From SIG440 sp045579055 (lineage in GTDB: Bacteria; Bacillota; Clostridia; Monoglobales; Monoglobaceae): a stretch of DNA of 28,442 bases. Below are positions 22,856 through 28,442 of this stretch, piece after piece; positions within the stretch are counted from its first letter, which is position 1; each line of letters starts with the position of its first letter. Under the pieces are notes generated by a model, which was not told the origin of the DNA, searched no databases, and saw only the letters and a list, made by a program, of their open reading frames with translations. Position numbers and translations under genes: made by a program. Where the stretch lies: NCBI GenBank assembly GCA_045579055.1, contig JAZNLK010000020.1:1-28442 (forward strand), written 5' to 3'.

Positions 22856-23731
22856 ATGGCAAATGCAATTTCAAAGTTTAAAAAGTATATTGATACACTT
22901 GATGAGGTGTATAAGGTTTCATCGGTTACATCTGTTCTTGACGGCAACAATCGTCTTGTGAGAATGGGTGCAAACGCAAATGAGATTATCATTCCCAAAA
23001 TGAGTATGGACGGGCTTGCGGATTACAGCCGTGAGAACGGTTATGTCAGCGGTGATGTTACACTCACCAATGAGACGGTGACTTTCAATTATGAAAGAGG
23101 TCGTTCATTTACTGTTGATGCAATGGATAACGAGGAGACGGCGGGGGTTGCTTTCGGTCAGCTTTCGGGTGAGTTCATCAGAACCAAGGCTGCACCCGAA
23201 ATTGATGCTTTCCGTTTTGCACAGTATGCCGGAACTGAGGGAATCACAGCTGTTTCGGCATCTCTTGCTGACCCTGCGGATACTCTTGCGGCACTCATTG
23301 CGGCACAGAACCAGCTGGATGAAAATGAAGTGCCTATGGAGTCAAGAATTTTGTTTATTACTCCTACTCTTTATAACGGAGTTATGAATATTGACACCAC
23401 AAAGTCAAAGGCTGTTCTGGATTCATTCAGCCTTATTGTCAAGGTGCCTCAGAGCAGATTTTATACAGCCATTAACCTTTATGACGGTTCAACAGGCGGA
23501 GAGGAAGCCGGACATTTTGTTAAGGATGAAGCAAACGGCAAAAACATTAACTTTATGGTTATTGAAAAGTCAGCAGCGATTCAGTATCAGAAGCATCTGG
23601 TGAGCAAGGTTGTTTCTCCTGATGAAAATCAGACATCCGATGCGTGGAAGTTCTTCTACCGTTCCTACGGTATTGCCGATGTGTATGAAAACAAAGTAAA
23701 AGGCATTTATCTTCACAAGGCTGAAGTATAG
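22856..23731 (+). CDS. Major capsid protein
   Basis: This 291-residue protein has the strong RBS CAGGAGGA before its ATG, as expected for an abundant product. It has IIIPKMSMDGLADYSRENGY, a segment of the type seen in Firmicutes phage coat proteins, then an E-loop-like stretch and RSFTVDAMDNEETAGVAFGQ, followed by an alanine-rich spine-helix region and RILFITPTLYNGVM. The C-terminal KFFYRSYGIADVYENKVKGI also recurs in such coat proteins. An HK97 fold is inferred from the family and gene position. No maturation protease is encoded beside it. Confidence 0.88.
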   Translation: MANAISKFKKYIDTLDEVYKVSSVTSVLDGNNRLVRMGANANEIIIPKMSMDGLADYSRENGYVSGDVTLTNETVTFNYERGRSFTVDAMDNEETAGVAFGQLSGEFIRTKAAPEIDAFRFAQYAGTEGITAVSASLADPADTLAALIAAQNQLDENEVPMESRILFITPTLYNGVMNIDTTKSKAVLDSFSLIVKVPQSRFYTAINLYDGSTGGEEAGHFVKDEANGKNINFMVIEKSAAIQYQKHLVSKVVSPDENQTSDAWKFFYRSYGIADVYENKVKGIYLHKAEV

Positions 23732-23753
23732 TTCTGTGAGCAGGGGGCTTGGT

Positions 23754-23870
23754 ATGCGATTTGTGGGTTTGAAGACTGAGAATATGCTGAAAACAAAGGC
23801 TTCCGTTCCGAAAAAACGTACAAAAACTGTGCAAAAGGCTGAAAGTGGTGAGAAGAATAATGAAAAATAA
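23754..23870 (+). CDS. Small basic protein between capsid and connector genes
   Basis: The ATG at 23754 is preceded by a GGGGG run with 7-nt spacing and opens a 38-codon frame ending in TAA at 23868-23870. The product is strongly basic (KASVPKKRTKTVQKAESGEK) and overlaps the next gene's start by 11 nt. No family is recognised. It could be a DNA-binding or capsid-lining peptide, or a minor connector; small unannotated genes are common at this location in Firmicutes phages. Confidence 0.55.
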   Translation: MRFVGLKTENMLKTKASVPKKRTKTVQKAESGEKNNEK

Positions 23871-24213
23871 TCTTTCGTTTGAGTTTTATTTCAATGTGTT
23901 CTGCGGCGGAAAAAACGGCGTTTTGTCACGGGATGTTTTTGACCGGTTTGCTTTGGCGGCAGAACGGGAGTTGAGCGGTTTTGTTGCTCCTGACCAATTT
24001 GGGAAAATTCCTTCGGAGACACTTTTGGTATGTCTTTGTGAAATTGCGGAACTGCTTTTTGTTTCGGAAAAGAACAGCGGCATAAAGAGTGAGCGAGTAG
24101 ACGGATATTCGGTTACGTTTTCGGATGGGGATGAATTCAGGGGCAAAGTCCGTAGAATTGTTCTTCAGCGATTGGGTCATTTGGGAGTTCTCTTTGCGGG
24201 GGTGGCTGAATGA
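23860..24213 (+). CDS. Putative head-tail connector (adaptor) protein
   Basis: The ATG at 23860 has GGTGAGAAGA upstream and gives 117 residues; a GTG at 23845 would add five. The protein is mainly helical: FDRFALAAERELSGFV, then LVCLCEIAELLFV, a four-helix-like layout typical of SPP1 gp15/HK97 gp6 adaptors. Immediately downstream genes overlap (ATGA). Assignment is by position and predicted helical content. Confidence 0.65.
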   Translation: MKNNLSFEFYFNVFCGGKNGVLSRDVFDRFALAAERELSGFVAPDQFGKIPSETLLVCLCEIAELLFVSEKNSGIKSERVDGYSVTFSDGDEFRGKVRRIVLQRLGHLGVLFAGVAE

Positions 24214-24533
24214 TTGTAAATGAAAGGGTTACAATTTTTGCCTACTCCAAAGAGGAAGGTGACTATGTCAAAAAAAAGACGGTGCCTGCGTGGGTACGGA
24301 GAATGAAGCGTATCCGCAATTCCCAAAAAGGTGTGTATTTTTGTGATAACTTTGATGTCAGAATAGAATATGGTCTGATTGATGCAGTTAATGTGGGAGA
24401 TCTTATATTTTTCGGAGTTCCGGATAATGATGAGTTACCCATTGACAAATGCAGAAAAATTGCTGTTGTTGCTGAAAATACATACGGCTTGAATCCCCAT
24501 TGGCATCTTGAAGCGGAATATGAGTATCGTTGA
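24210..24533 (+). CDS. Putative head-closure (stopper) protein
   Basis: This 107-residue protein starts in a 4-nt ATGA overlap with the adaptor gene. It is beta-rich with an aromatic/basic N-terminal half (VTIFAYSKEEGDYVKKKTVP) and a C-terminal NPHWHLEAEYEYR. Small beta-barrel stoppers such as SPP1 gp16 occupy this position and are often tested by their PHxxVxAE-like C-terminal segment; NPHWHLEAEY fits that pattern. Confidence 0.65.
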   Translation: MIVNERVTIFAYSKEEGDYVKKKTVPAWVRRMKRIRNSQKGVYFCDNFDVRIEYGLIDAVNVGDLIFFGVPDNDELPIDKCRKIAVVAENTYGLNPHWHLEAEYEYR

Positions 24534-24551
24534 TTCCGGAGGTTGATTGTT

Positions 24552-24977
24552 GTGATTGAACAAATGATTGAATATCTTTCCGAATGTCCTGTTTTTGATG
24601 GAAAGGAAATAAATGTGAATTATCTTGACGGGGTGCCGTCGGCTTGTTCACTGGACACTACTGCTGATATGGGGATTGTCAAACGTTATGCTGACGGAGG
24701 AATGCTTTGTGAAAAACGGTTTGTTTTGTCCATACGCAAAAGCTACGGTGTTGTTGCAAAACGGAATATTGCGGTGACACGGGAGTGTGAAGCTTTTGAA
24801 AAGTGGCTTTCGGAACAAAATTCACAGGGTGTTCTGCCTTCGGCAGAGGACGGTCAGATTCCGTGTGTGCTGGAACTTTCAAAGGGGTTCAGGATTGTTC
24901 AGACGGCCAGTGTGGATGTGAGGATTGAGGCTGAATTAAGATTTGTATTTTATACCGAAAAACAGCCATCGGCATAA
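24552..24977 (+). CDS. Putative tail-completion (terminator) protein
   Basis: The GTG at 24552 is 9 nt after GGAGG; the TTG at 24543 would touch the RBS. It is 141 residues long. Features are EYLSECPVFDGKEINVNYLD, a central helix with CEAFEKWLSEQN, and a beta-rich C-terminus (ASVDVRIEAELRFVFY). The alpha/beta layout and the position just before the major tail protein suggest the tail terminator that caps the tube and joins it to the head. Similarity is weak. Confidence 0.6.
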   Translation: MIEQMIEYLSECPVFDGKEINVNYLDGVPSACSLDTTADMGIVKRYADGGMLCEKRFVLSIRKSYGVVAKRNIAVTRECEAFEKWLSEQNSQGVLPSAEDGQIPCVLELSKGFRIVQTASVDVRIEAELRFVFYTEKQPSA

Positions 24978-24993
24978 ATTGAATTATTTGTGT

Positions 24994-25030
24994 GCAGAGG
25001 GTGCGGACGGTGTTGAATTGCACTCTCTGC
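24994..25030 (+). promoter_or_regulatory. Stable hairpin before the major tail gene
   Basis: An 11-bp stem (GCAGAGGGTGC / GCACTCTCTGC, one wobble) with a 15-nt loop is followed by TGTTATTTT. It lies 16 nt after the tail-completion stop and ends 23 nt before the major tail ATG. It may be a leaky terminator or an mRNA-stabilising 5' structure for the abundant tail protein. Confidence 0.55.
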
Positions 25031-25053
25031 TGTTATTTTGAGGAGGAGAATAT

Positions 25054-25542
25054 ATGTCAGAAATTATCAAAAGATGTAAGAAGCTTGCTTTTTTTGGAGT
25101 ACCTGCCGAAAATAGCGGAGAAACCGGTTATACCTTTTACAGGATGAAGGGTTTTGACGAGATTTCAACAGCAAAGAATCCAAAGGAATATTCAAGACAG
25201 TATGTGGATGAGGAATTTGAGCAGACTGACGTTGTGGGTTACACTCCGTCTATATCCTTTGGGTTCGACCGATTCAGCGATGATGCGGTGCATTCGGATA
25301 TAATCGGGATTTTTGATGAGGAAAAGGTTGGTGCAGATGCGGTTAGACCTATTATTATGGTTGATCTTGCAGATAGTGAAAACTCTGCAATAAAGCGTGA
25401 TTTTGCGGTTATCGCTGAAAGTGAAGGAAACGGTCTGGAAACCTACAAATACAGTGGCACATTCAGAGTAAAGGGCGAGAAGGTAATGGGAAAAGCCCAG
25501 AGTGACGATAACTGGCAGACTTGCACTTTTGTGGAGGAATAG
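25054..25542 (+). CDS. Major tail (tube) protein
   Basis: This 162-residue protein has a strong GAGGAGGAG RBS. Its composition is acidic and beta-rich: GYTFYRMKGFDEISTAKNPK, SRQYVDEEFEQTDVVGYTPS, ISFGFDRFSDDAVHSDI and YKYSGTFRVKGEKVMG. This is typical of siphovirus tube proteins of Firmicutes. It is followed by a chaperone-like gene and a Gp15-like gene, the usual downstream order. Confidence 0.85.
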   Translation: MSEIIKRCKKLAFFGVPAENSGETGYTFYRMKGFDEISTAKNPKEYSRQYVDEEFEQTDVVGYTPSISFGFDRFSDDAVHSDIIGIFDEEKVGADAVRPIIMVDLADSENSAIKRDFAVIAESEGNGLETYKYSGTFRVKGEKVMGKAQSDDNWQTCTFVEE

Positions 25543-25546
25543 GATT

Positions 25547-25897
25547 ATGGAATACGGAACGGAATGCCACGAAAATCGGGCTCGAATTGAAGTTTTCGGA
25601 AAGGAATACTTTTTCCGGATTGATGAAAAGTTGCTTGGACTTTGTGCTGAAATCAGGAATGATGCAAAGGAAAAGCTGGATCATTTATGCCGGTCGGGAC
25701 AGGATGCTGAAGATATTCTTGCAGAAGTGGGAAGCTTTTTGGCGGAATGTCTGAAAAAAATTATCGGTAAAAGTATTTTTGAAGAAATATCCGAAAACCG
25801 GGAATTGAGTGTTCAGGAGTTGTCGGGGCTTTTATGCTACGCACTTTCGGAAATTCGCACTGCTCTTGAGGTTGATGGGGTGTTGAAGGATGAATAG
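25547..25897 (+). CDS. Putative tail assembly chaperone (gpG-like)
   Basis: The ATG at 25547 has GGAGG 9 nt upstream; the frame is open from 25502 inside the tail protein gene. The 116-residue helical acidic protein (FGKEYFFRIDEKLLGLCAEI, DAEDILAEVGSFLAECLKKI) lies between the major tail and Gp15-like genes. It overlaps the latter by 8 nt in the +1 frame; a stop just upstream in that frame leaves almost no room for a lambda-like frameshift product. Confidence 0.7.
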   Translation: MEYGTECHENRARIEVFGKEYFFRIDEKLLGLCAEIRNDAKEKLDHLCRSGQDAEDILAEVGSFLAECLKKIIGKSIFEEISENRELSVQELSGLLCYALSEIRTALEVDGVLKDE

Positions 25898-26456
25898 AAT
25901 TCTGAAGCCCTGCGAGACGGTTGTGATTGATGGCAGAGAATATGAGATAAACACGGATTTTTCGCTGTGGATTGAAATTGAACAGTTGATTTTTTTTCGT
26001 AGGGCTTTGCCTGAAGCCGCTCTTGCAAAAGTTTTGTCCCTTGCGTATCCTGTCCTGCCTGCAAATCCCATTGGTGCGATTGAGAAAATTCTGTGGTTTT
26101 ATTCCGGTGGGGAAAATTCGGGGAAAACCGAAAAAAATAATGGGTTTCAGGCTCCGCTCTTTGATTTGAAGGCTGATTTCGGTTATGTGTGGGCAAGCTT
26201 TCTGAGCGAGTTCGGAATTGATTTATCCCGAAATACTATGCATTGGTGGAAGTTTCTTGCTTTGCTTGCGGCTTTGGGTGAGGAATGCCGTTTTTCGAGA
26301 ATTGTTTCTTACAGAAGTACGGATATATCACGGATAAAGGATATGAACCTGAGGCAGTTTTATGGAAAGATGAAGGAAAAATACCGTTTGCCGGATTCGA
26401 GAACGGAGGCAGAACGGGAGATGGATACGGTTCTGAAACTGGAGAAGGTGTTCTGA
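25890..26456 (+). CDS. Phage Gp15-family tail assembly protein
   Basis: The 188-residue protein begins inside the previous gene (8-nt overlap). Its signature features are VVIDGREYEINTDFSLWIEI, a Leu/Ala-rich helix, an ENSGKTEKN linker, DLKADFGYVWASFLSEFGID, then MHWWKFLALLAAL and MNLRQFYGKMKEKYRLPD. This matches the Gp15 family (PF06854-type) of Firmicutes siphophages, which sits between chaperone and tape measure and is thought to work in tail assembly like gpT. It is followed by the repeated non-coding element. Confidence 0.82.
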   Translation: MNRILKPCETVVIDGREYEINTDFSLWIEIEQLIFFRRALPEAALAKVLSLAYPVLPANPIGAIEKILWFYSGGENSGKTEKNNGFQAPLFDLKADFGYVWASFLSEFGIDLSRNTMHWWKFLALLAALGEECRFSRIVSYRSTDISRIKDMNLRQFYGKMKEKYRLPDSRTEAEREMDTVLKLEKVF

Positions 26457-26486
26457 GTGGCTTGATTCCGTATTCCTTTTCTCAAC

Positions 26487-26621
26487 ATTTAAATTGCACC
26501 GTCGAAATTTTCGCACGTTGTGCGAAACGACGATATGCGTAATCTCCATTATACGCCTTATCTCGCCCACGGATAAGGGCAAGGGGGTTACAATAATTAG
26601 TTGTGGGCGGAAAGGCTATGG
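26487..26621. repeat. Structured 135-bp element, copy 1
   Basis: This is the first of two direct copies (133 of 135 bases identical). It contains a bulged hairpin: CGTCG (26500-26504), AAAT bulge, TTTCGCAC (26509-26516), GTT loop, GTGCGAAA (26520-26527), CGACG (26528-26532). A 5-bp GCGTA/TACGC stem follows. Then CCTTATC (26556-26562) pairs with GATAAGG (26572-26578), while CGCCCAC in that loop (26564-26570) can pair with GTGGGCG (26603-26609), a predicted H-type pseudoknot. No convincing coding sequence is present. Confidence 0.9.
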
Positions 26622-26650
26622 GCTTGCAATGCAAGCCGCCTGCGGCAGTG
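26622..26650. repeat. Palindromic spacer between the two copies
   Basis: The 29-nt spacer is nearly all inverted repeat: GGCTTGC-AAT-GCAAGCC, then GCCGC-CT-GCGGC (overlapping its end). It might be the missing outer part of the repeated element or a joining hairpin. Confidence 0.6.
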
Positions 26651-26785
26651 ATTTAAATTGCACCGTCGAAATTTTCGCACCTTGTGCGAAACGACGATGT
26701 GCGTAATCTCCATTATACGCCTTATCTCGCCCACGGATAAGGGCAAGGGGGTTACAATAATTAGTTGTGGGCGGAAAGGCTATGG
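26651..26785. repeat. Structured 135-bp element, copy 2
   Basis: The second copy is offset by 164 bp. It differs from copy 1 only in the hairpin loop (G26517 versus C) and at one position 5' of the GCGTA stem (A26535 versus G); all predicted stems are unchanged. The copy ends 8 nt before the ATG of the tape-measure-like gene, and the GGAG RBS of that gene straddles its right end. Confidence 0.9.
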
Positions 26786-26793
26786 AGATTAAT

Positions 26794-28008
26794 ATGGCAT
26801 TTGATTTTCAGGAATATATTGATGGGCTGGAAAAGAAAGCCCGTGAAAATAACATTGGAAAAATGCTTGCGGCGGGCATAGGTGTGGGTCTTGATGAAAA
26901 TTCATTCCTTGCCGTGACGGCTATGGAAAATGTTTATGTTGAGCTGGAAACTCTCACCAAAAATGCAGAAAAGAATGCCGCCAATCTGGCAAAAAAAAGA
27001 CAAAAGCGTGAGCTTGCCAATCTGAAAAATTCAAAAGAGCTTTTGCTGATAACTGAGCAGGAATACTATGAAAAGCTGAAAAAGTACAGAGATGAAAACC
27101 TGAGACAAGGTTCTGATTTGTGGTATAAGGTCACCGATGAAATTATAAAGTATAACCGGCGTTTGGCGGATGAGGCCGTTGAAGAACAAATTGAGGCGGC
27201 AAAAAAACAGCTTGAAGTCGCTCAAAAGATAAAAGAACTGAAGGATGAGCTGGCGGATAATCTTATGGAAGACGGAACGCCGTGGACTGATTCTGAAACA
27301 GTAAGGTTTTTGGGTGCCGGTCCCGGCGGTGGAGATATGGTGTTCCACTCTGAAAAGATTAATGACTTCAAGGACGAAATAAAAATCCTGGAGCAGTTCA
27401 GAGATATGGTTCTGAAGCTTGATGGCTTGGGATATATGCCTGACAGGTTCTTTTCAGAAATTGCGGAAATGGACGTTGGTGAGGCTGTTTCGGTTATGCA
27501 GAAGCTACTTGCTGCTGATGATGAGGTCAGGAGGGCTTTTGCTGAGGGTTATGGCAAAAAGATTACGCTTGCGGATAGTATTGCCTCAGAATTGAACGGT
27601 ATTCTGAACCGGGAAAGTCTTGAGGAGGCAGGAATTGCCGCGTATAATCCGGCGGATGCAGGTAGTACGCAGAATGTGTTTTTGAAACAGCTGGAACAAA
27701 ACTTTGAGGACGTTCCACCCGGATACTATATGTTTGGAGAAAAACTGGGAGATGCCTTTGACGATGGAATTGAAACGAGCATTGCAAAGGTAATGGAAGA
27801 GGCAAGAAATCAGGTTCTTGATTTTGTGAACGGGCTTGCTTCTGAATTTGTTTCCGGCATAAAGTTGGTGAAGGATAGTGTGGTTGAGAGTACATCAAAT
27901 ATATATAACACAAACTATACATTCAATGCATCCAGGGATACAACAAGTGTACAACTGGCAACAGCAAGAAATGCAGCTATTATGGATAAACTGAGAGGAG
28001 TGAGTTGA
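26794..28008 (+). CDS. Short tape-measure-like tail protein (possibly N-terminally deleted)
   Basis: The ATG at 26794 has GGAG 6 nt upstream, giving 404 residues; ATG 26782 is possible. The protein is helical and coiled-coil over about 45-150 and has no transmembrane stretch. ELLLITEQEYYEKLKKYRDE, then LRQGSDLWYKVTDEIIKYNR, is like the repeats found in the C-terminal half of clostridial tape measure proteins, and its place between the Gp15-like and Dit-like genes is that of the tape measure. Siphovirus tape measures are usually 600-1500 residues with hydrophobic segments, so this is short. Its start abuts the repeat. Either a genuine short tail or loss of the N-terminal part is possible. Confidence 0.7.
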   Translation: MAFDFQEYIDGLEKKARENNIGKMLAAGIGVGLDENSFLAVTAMENVYVELETLTKNAEKNAANLAKKRQKRELANLKNSKELLLITEQEYYEKLKKYRDENLRQGSDLWYKVTDEIIKYNRRLADEAVEEQIEAAKKQLEVAQKIKELKDELADNLMEDGTPWTDSETVRFLGAGPGGGDMVFHSEKINDFKDEIKILEQFRDMVLKLDGLGYMPDRFFSEIAEMDVGEAVSVMQKLLAADDEVRRAFAEGYGKKITLADSIASELNGILNRESLEEAGIAAYNPADAGSTQNVFLKQLEQNFEDVPPGYYMFGEKLGDAFDDGIETSIAKVMEEARNQVLDFVNGLASEFVSGIKLVKDSVVESTSNIYNTNYTFNASRDTTSVQLATARNAAIMDKLRGVS

Positions 28009-28009
28009 T

Positions 28010-28442
28010 TTGAGCCTTATGTTGTTTTATCAGAATGAGAACGGAACGGTGGAAATGAGTGGTGACGGACAATCCTGTCTGAGAGTGACGGCTATTGAAG
28101 GACTGGGACTTGTTTCGAAAGAGTTTGAAACTGCAGTTTATTCCGGGTATGACGGTCAACAAACCTTGAATTCCAGAGCTGTTGCCAGAAGTATCACCAT
28201 TGCGCTGGAGGTTTGCGACAATGATGCATTACAGGTTTTGCAAAATGCGTTACAGGTTTTTGATAAGGCTGGTTTTTTGTTTATAAGAAATGGGGAAACA
28301 GACCGCCGCATTAAATGCAATCAGGTACAATGCCCGGACGTGACAAGAGTTCTCAAGGGTCAGATTGCGACCTTTGTTGTTCAGTTTGTTTGTGACAATC
28401 CGTATTTTGAAGATGCGGAAGATACTGTGGTTCCACTTTATC
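28010..28442 (+). CDS. Putative distal tail (Dit-like) protein, 3' partial
   Basis: A TTG at 28010, one base after the previous stop and about 10 nt after GAGGAG, opens a frame that runs off the window end (144 codons visible). MSLMLFYQNENGTVEMSGDG, then VARSITIALEVCDNDALQVL, IRNGETDRRIKC and QFVCDNPYFEDAED match the N-terminal belt domain of siphovirus Dit/tail proteins (Sipho_tail type), which form the hub at the tail tip. The sequence FVCDNPYFED is characteristic. Tail-tip, host-recognition and lysis genes would follow outside the window. Confidence 0.82.
   Translation, partial: MSLMLFYQNENGTVEMSGDGQSCLRVTAIEGLGLVSKEFETAVYSGYDGQQTLNSRAVARSITIALEVCDNDALQVLQNALQVFDKAGFLFIRNGETDRRIKCNQVQCPDVTRVLKGQIATFVVQFVCDNPYFEDAEDTVVPLY

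Noticed and set aside
25880..25897. Programmed frameshift joining the tail chaperone and Gp15-like genes
   Set aside because: The downstream frame has a stop at 25884-25886, leaving only about 11 nt for a shift, no heptamer slip site is seen, and the second gene has its own ATG.
26494..26706. A 70-codon frame across both repeat copies
   Set aside because: The copies are offset by 164 bp (not a multiple of 3), so the frame reads them differently; no RBS or family. The similarity of the start and end peptides is a by-product of the repeat.
26487..26785. CRISPR array
   Set aside because: There are only two units, each 135 bp with a 29-nt palindromic spacer; no cas genes.

Overview
The window looks like a chromosome segment of a low-to-mid GC, Gram-positive, anaerobic-type Firmicute of class Clostridia, probably an Oscillospirales/Ruminococcaceae-like gut lineage. 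This is inferred from the gene order acpS-nnrD / alr / antitoxin / mazF, S-layer-homology (SLH) surface proteins, a class II galT, AGGAGG ribosome binding sites, consensus TTGACA/TATAAT promoters, frequent TTG and GTG starts, and a Firmicutes-type siphovirus structural module. No rRNA, tRNA, CRISPR array or insertion sequence was recognised.

Left part (1-17.7 kb, host chromosome). A 5'-truncated processive glycosyltransferase and a small membrane protein lead into a tightly packed operon: an AcpS-NnrD fusion, alanine racemase, an unusual short antitoxin, the MazF/EndoA RNase and a secreted protein. This operon ends at a hairpin shared with a convergent minus-strand block (ftsH, a MATE transporter, ispE). 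Divergent from ftsH, under a consensus sigma-A promoter, are a cyclophilin lipoprotein, an SGNH hydrolase and two SLH-cyclophilin surface proteins, one with a degenerate cyclophilin domain. A convergent AraC-type regulator follows. It diverges from a galK-galT operon whose promoter carries TTTTGTGCA direct repeats placed like AraC-family half-sites.

Right part (17.75-28.44 kb, prophage or phage-derived element). A compact lysogeny switch (short XRE repressor on minus, Cro-like HTH on plus, back-to-back promoters, an operator palindrome over the -10) is followed by only about 1 kb of small genes, including a sigma-region-4-like regulator. A palindrome-flagged extended -10 promoter then precedes the late module: small terminase, PBSX-type large terminase, portal, scaffold, capsid, a small basic protein, three connector or tail-completion proteins, major tail protein, tail chaperone, Gp15-like protein, a short tape-measure-like protein and a partial Dit-like distal tail protein. 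No integrase or replication gene lies between switch and terminase, which is the layout of PBSX-like defective phages. Genes beyond the right edge cannot be judged.

The most unusual items are: (i) a 135-bp non-coding element present twice (133/135 identical) just before the shortened tape-measure gene, with a bulged hairpin and a predicted H-type pseudoknot; (ii) a MazF antitoxin that keeps the toxin-binding tail but lacks a ribbon-helix-helix domain; (iii) a cyclophilin gene with an internal AGGAGG-ATG that could give secreted and cytosolic forms; (iv) a catalytically degenerate SLH-cyclophilin next to an intact paralogue; (v) an abrupt GC and codon-use change inside the first gene.
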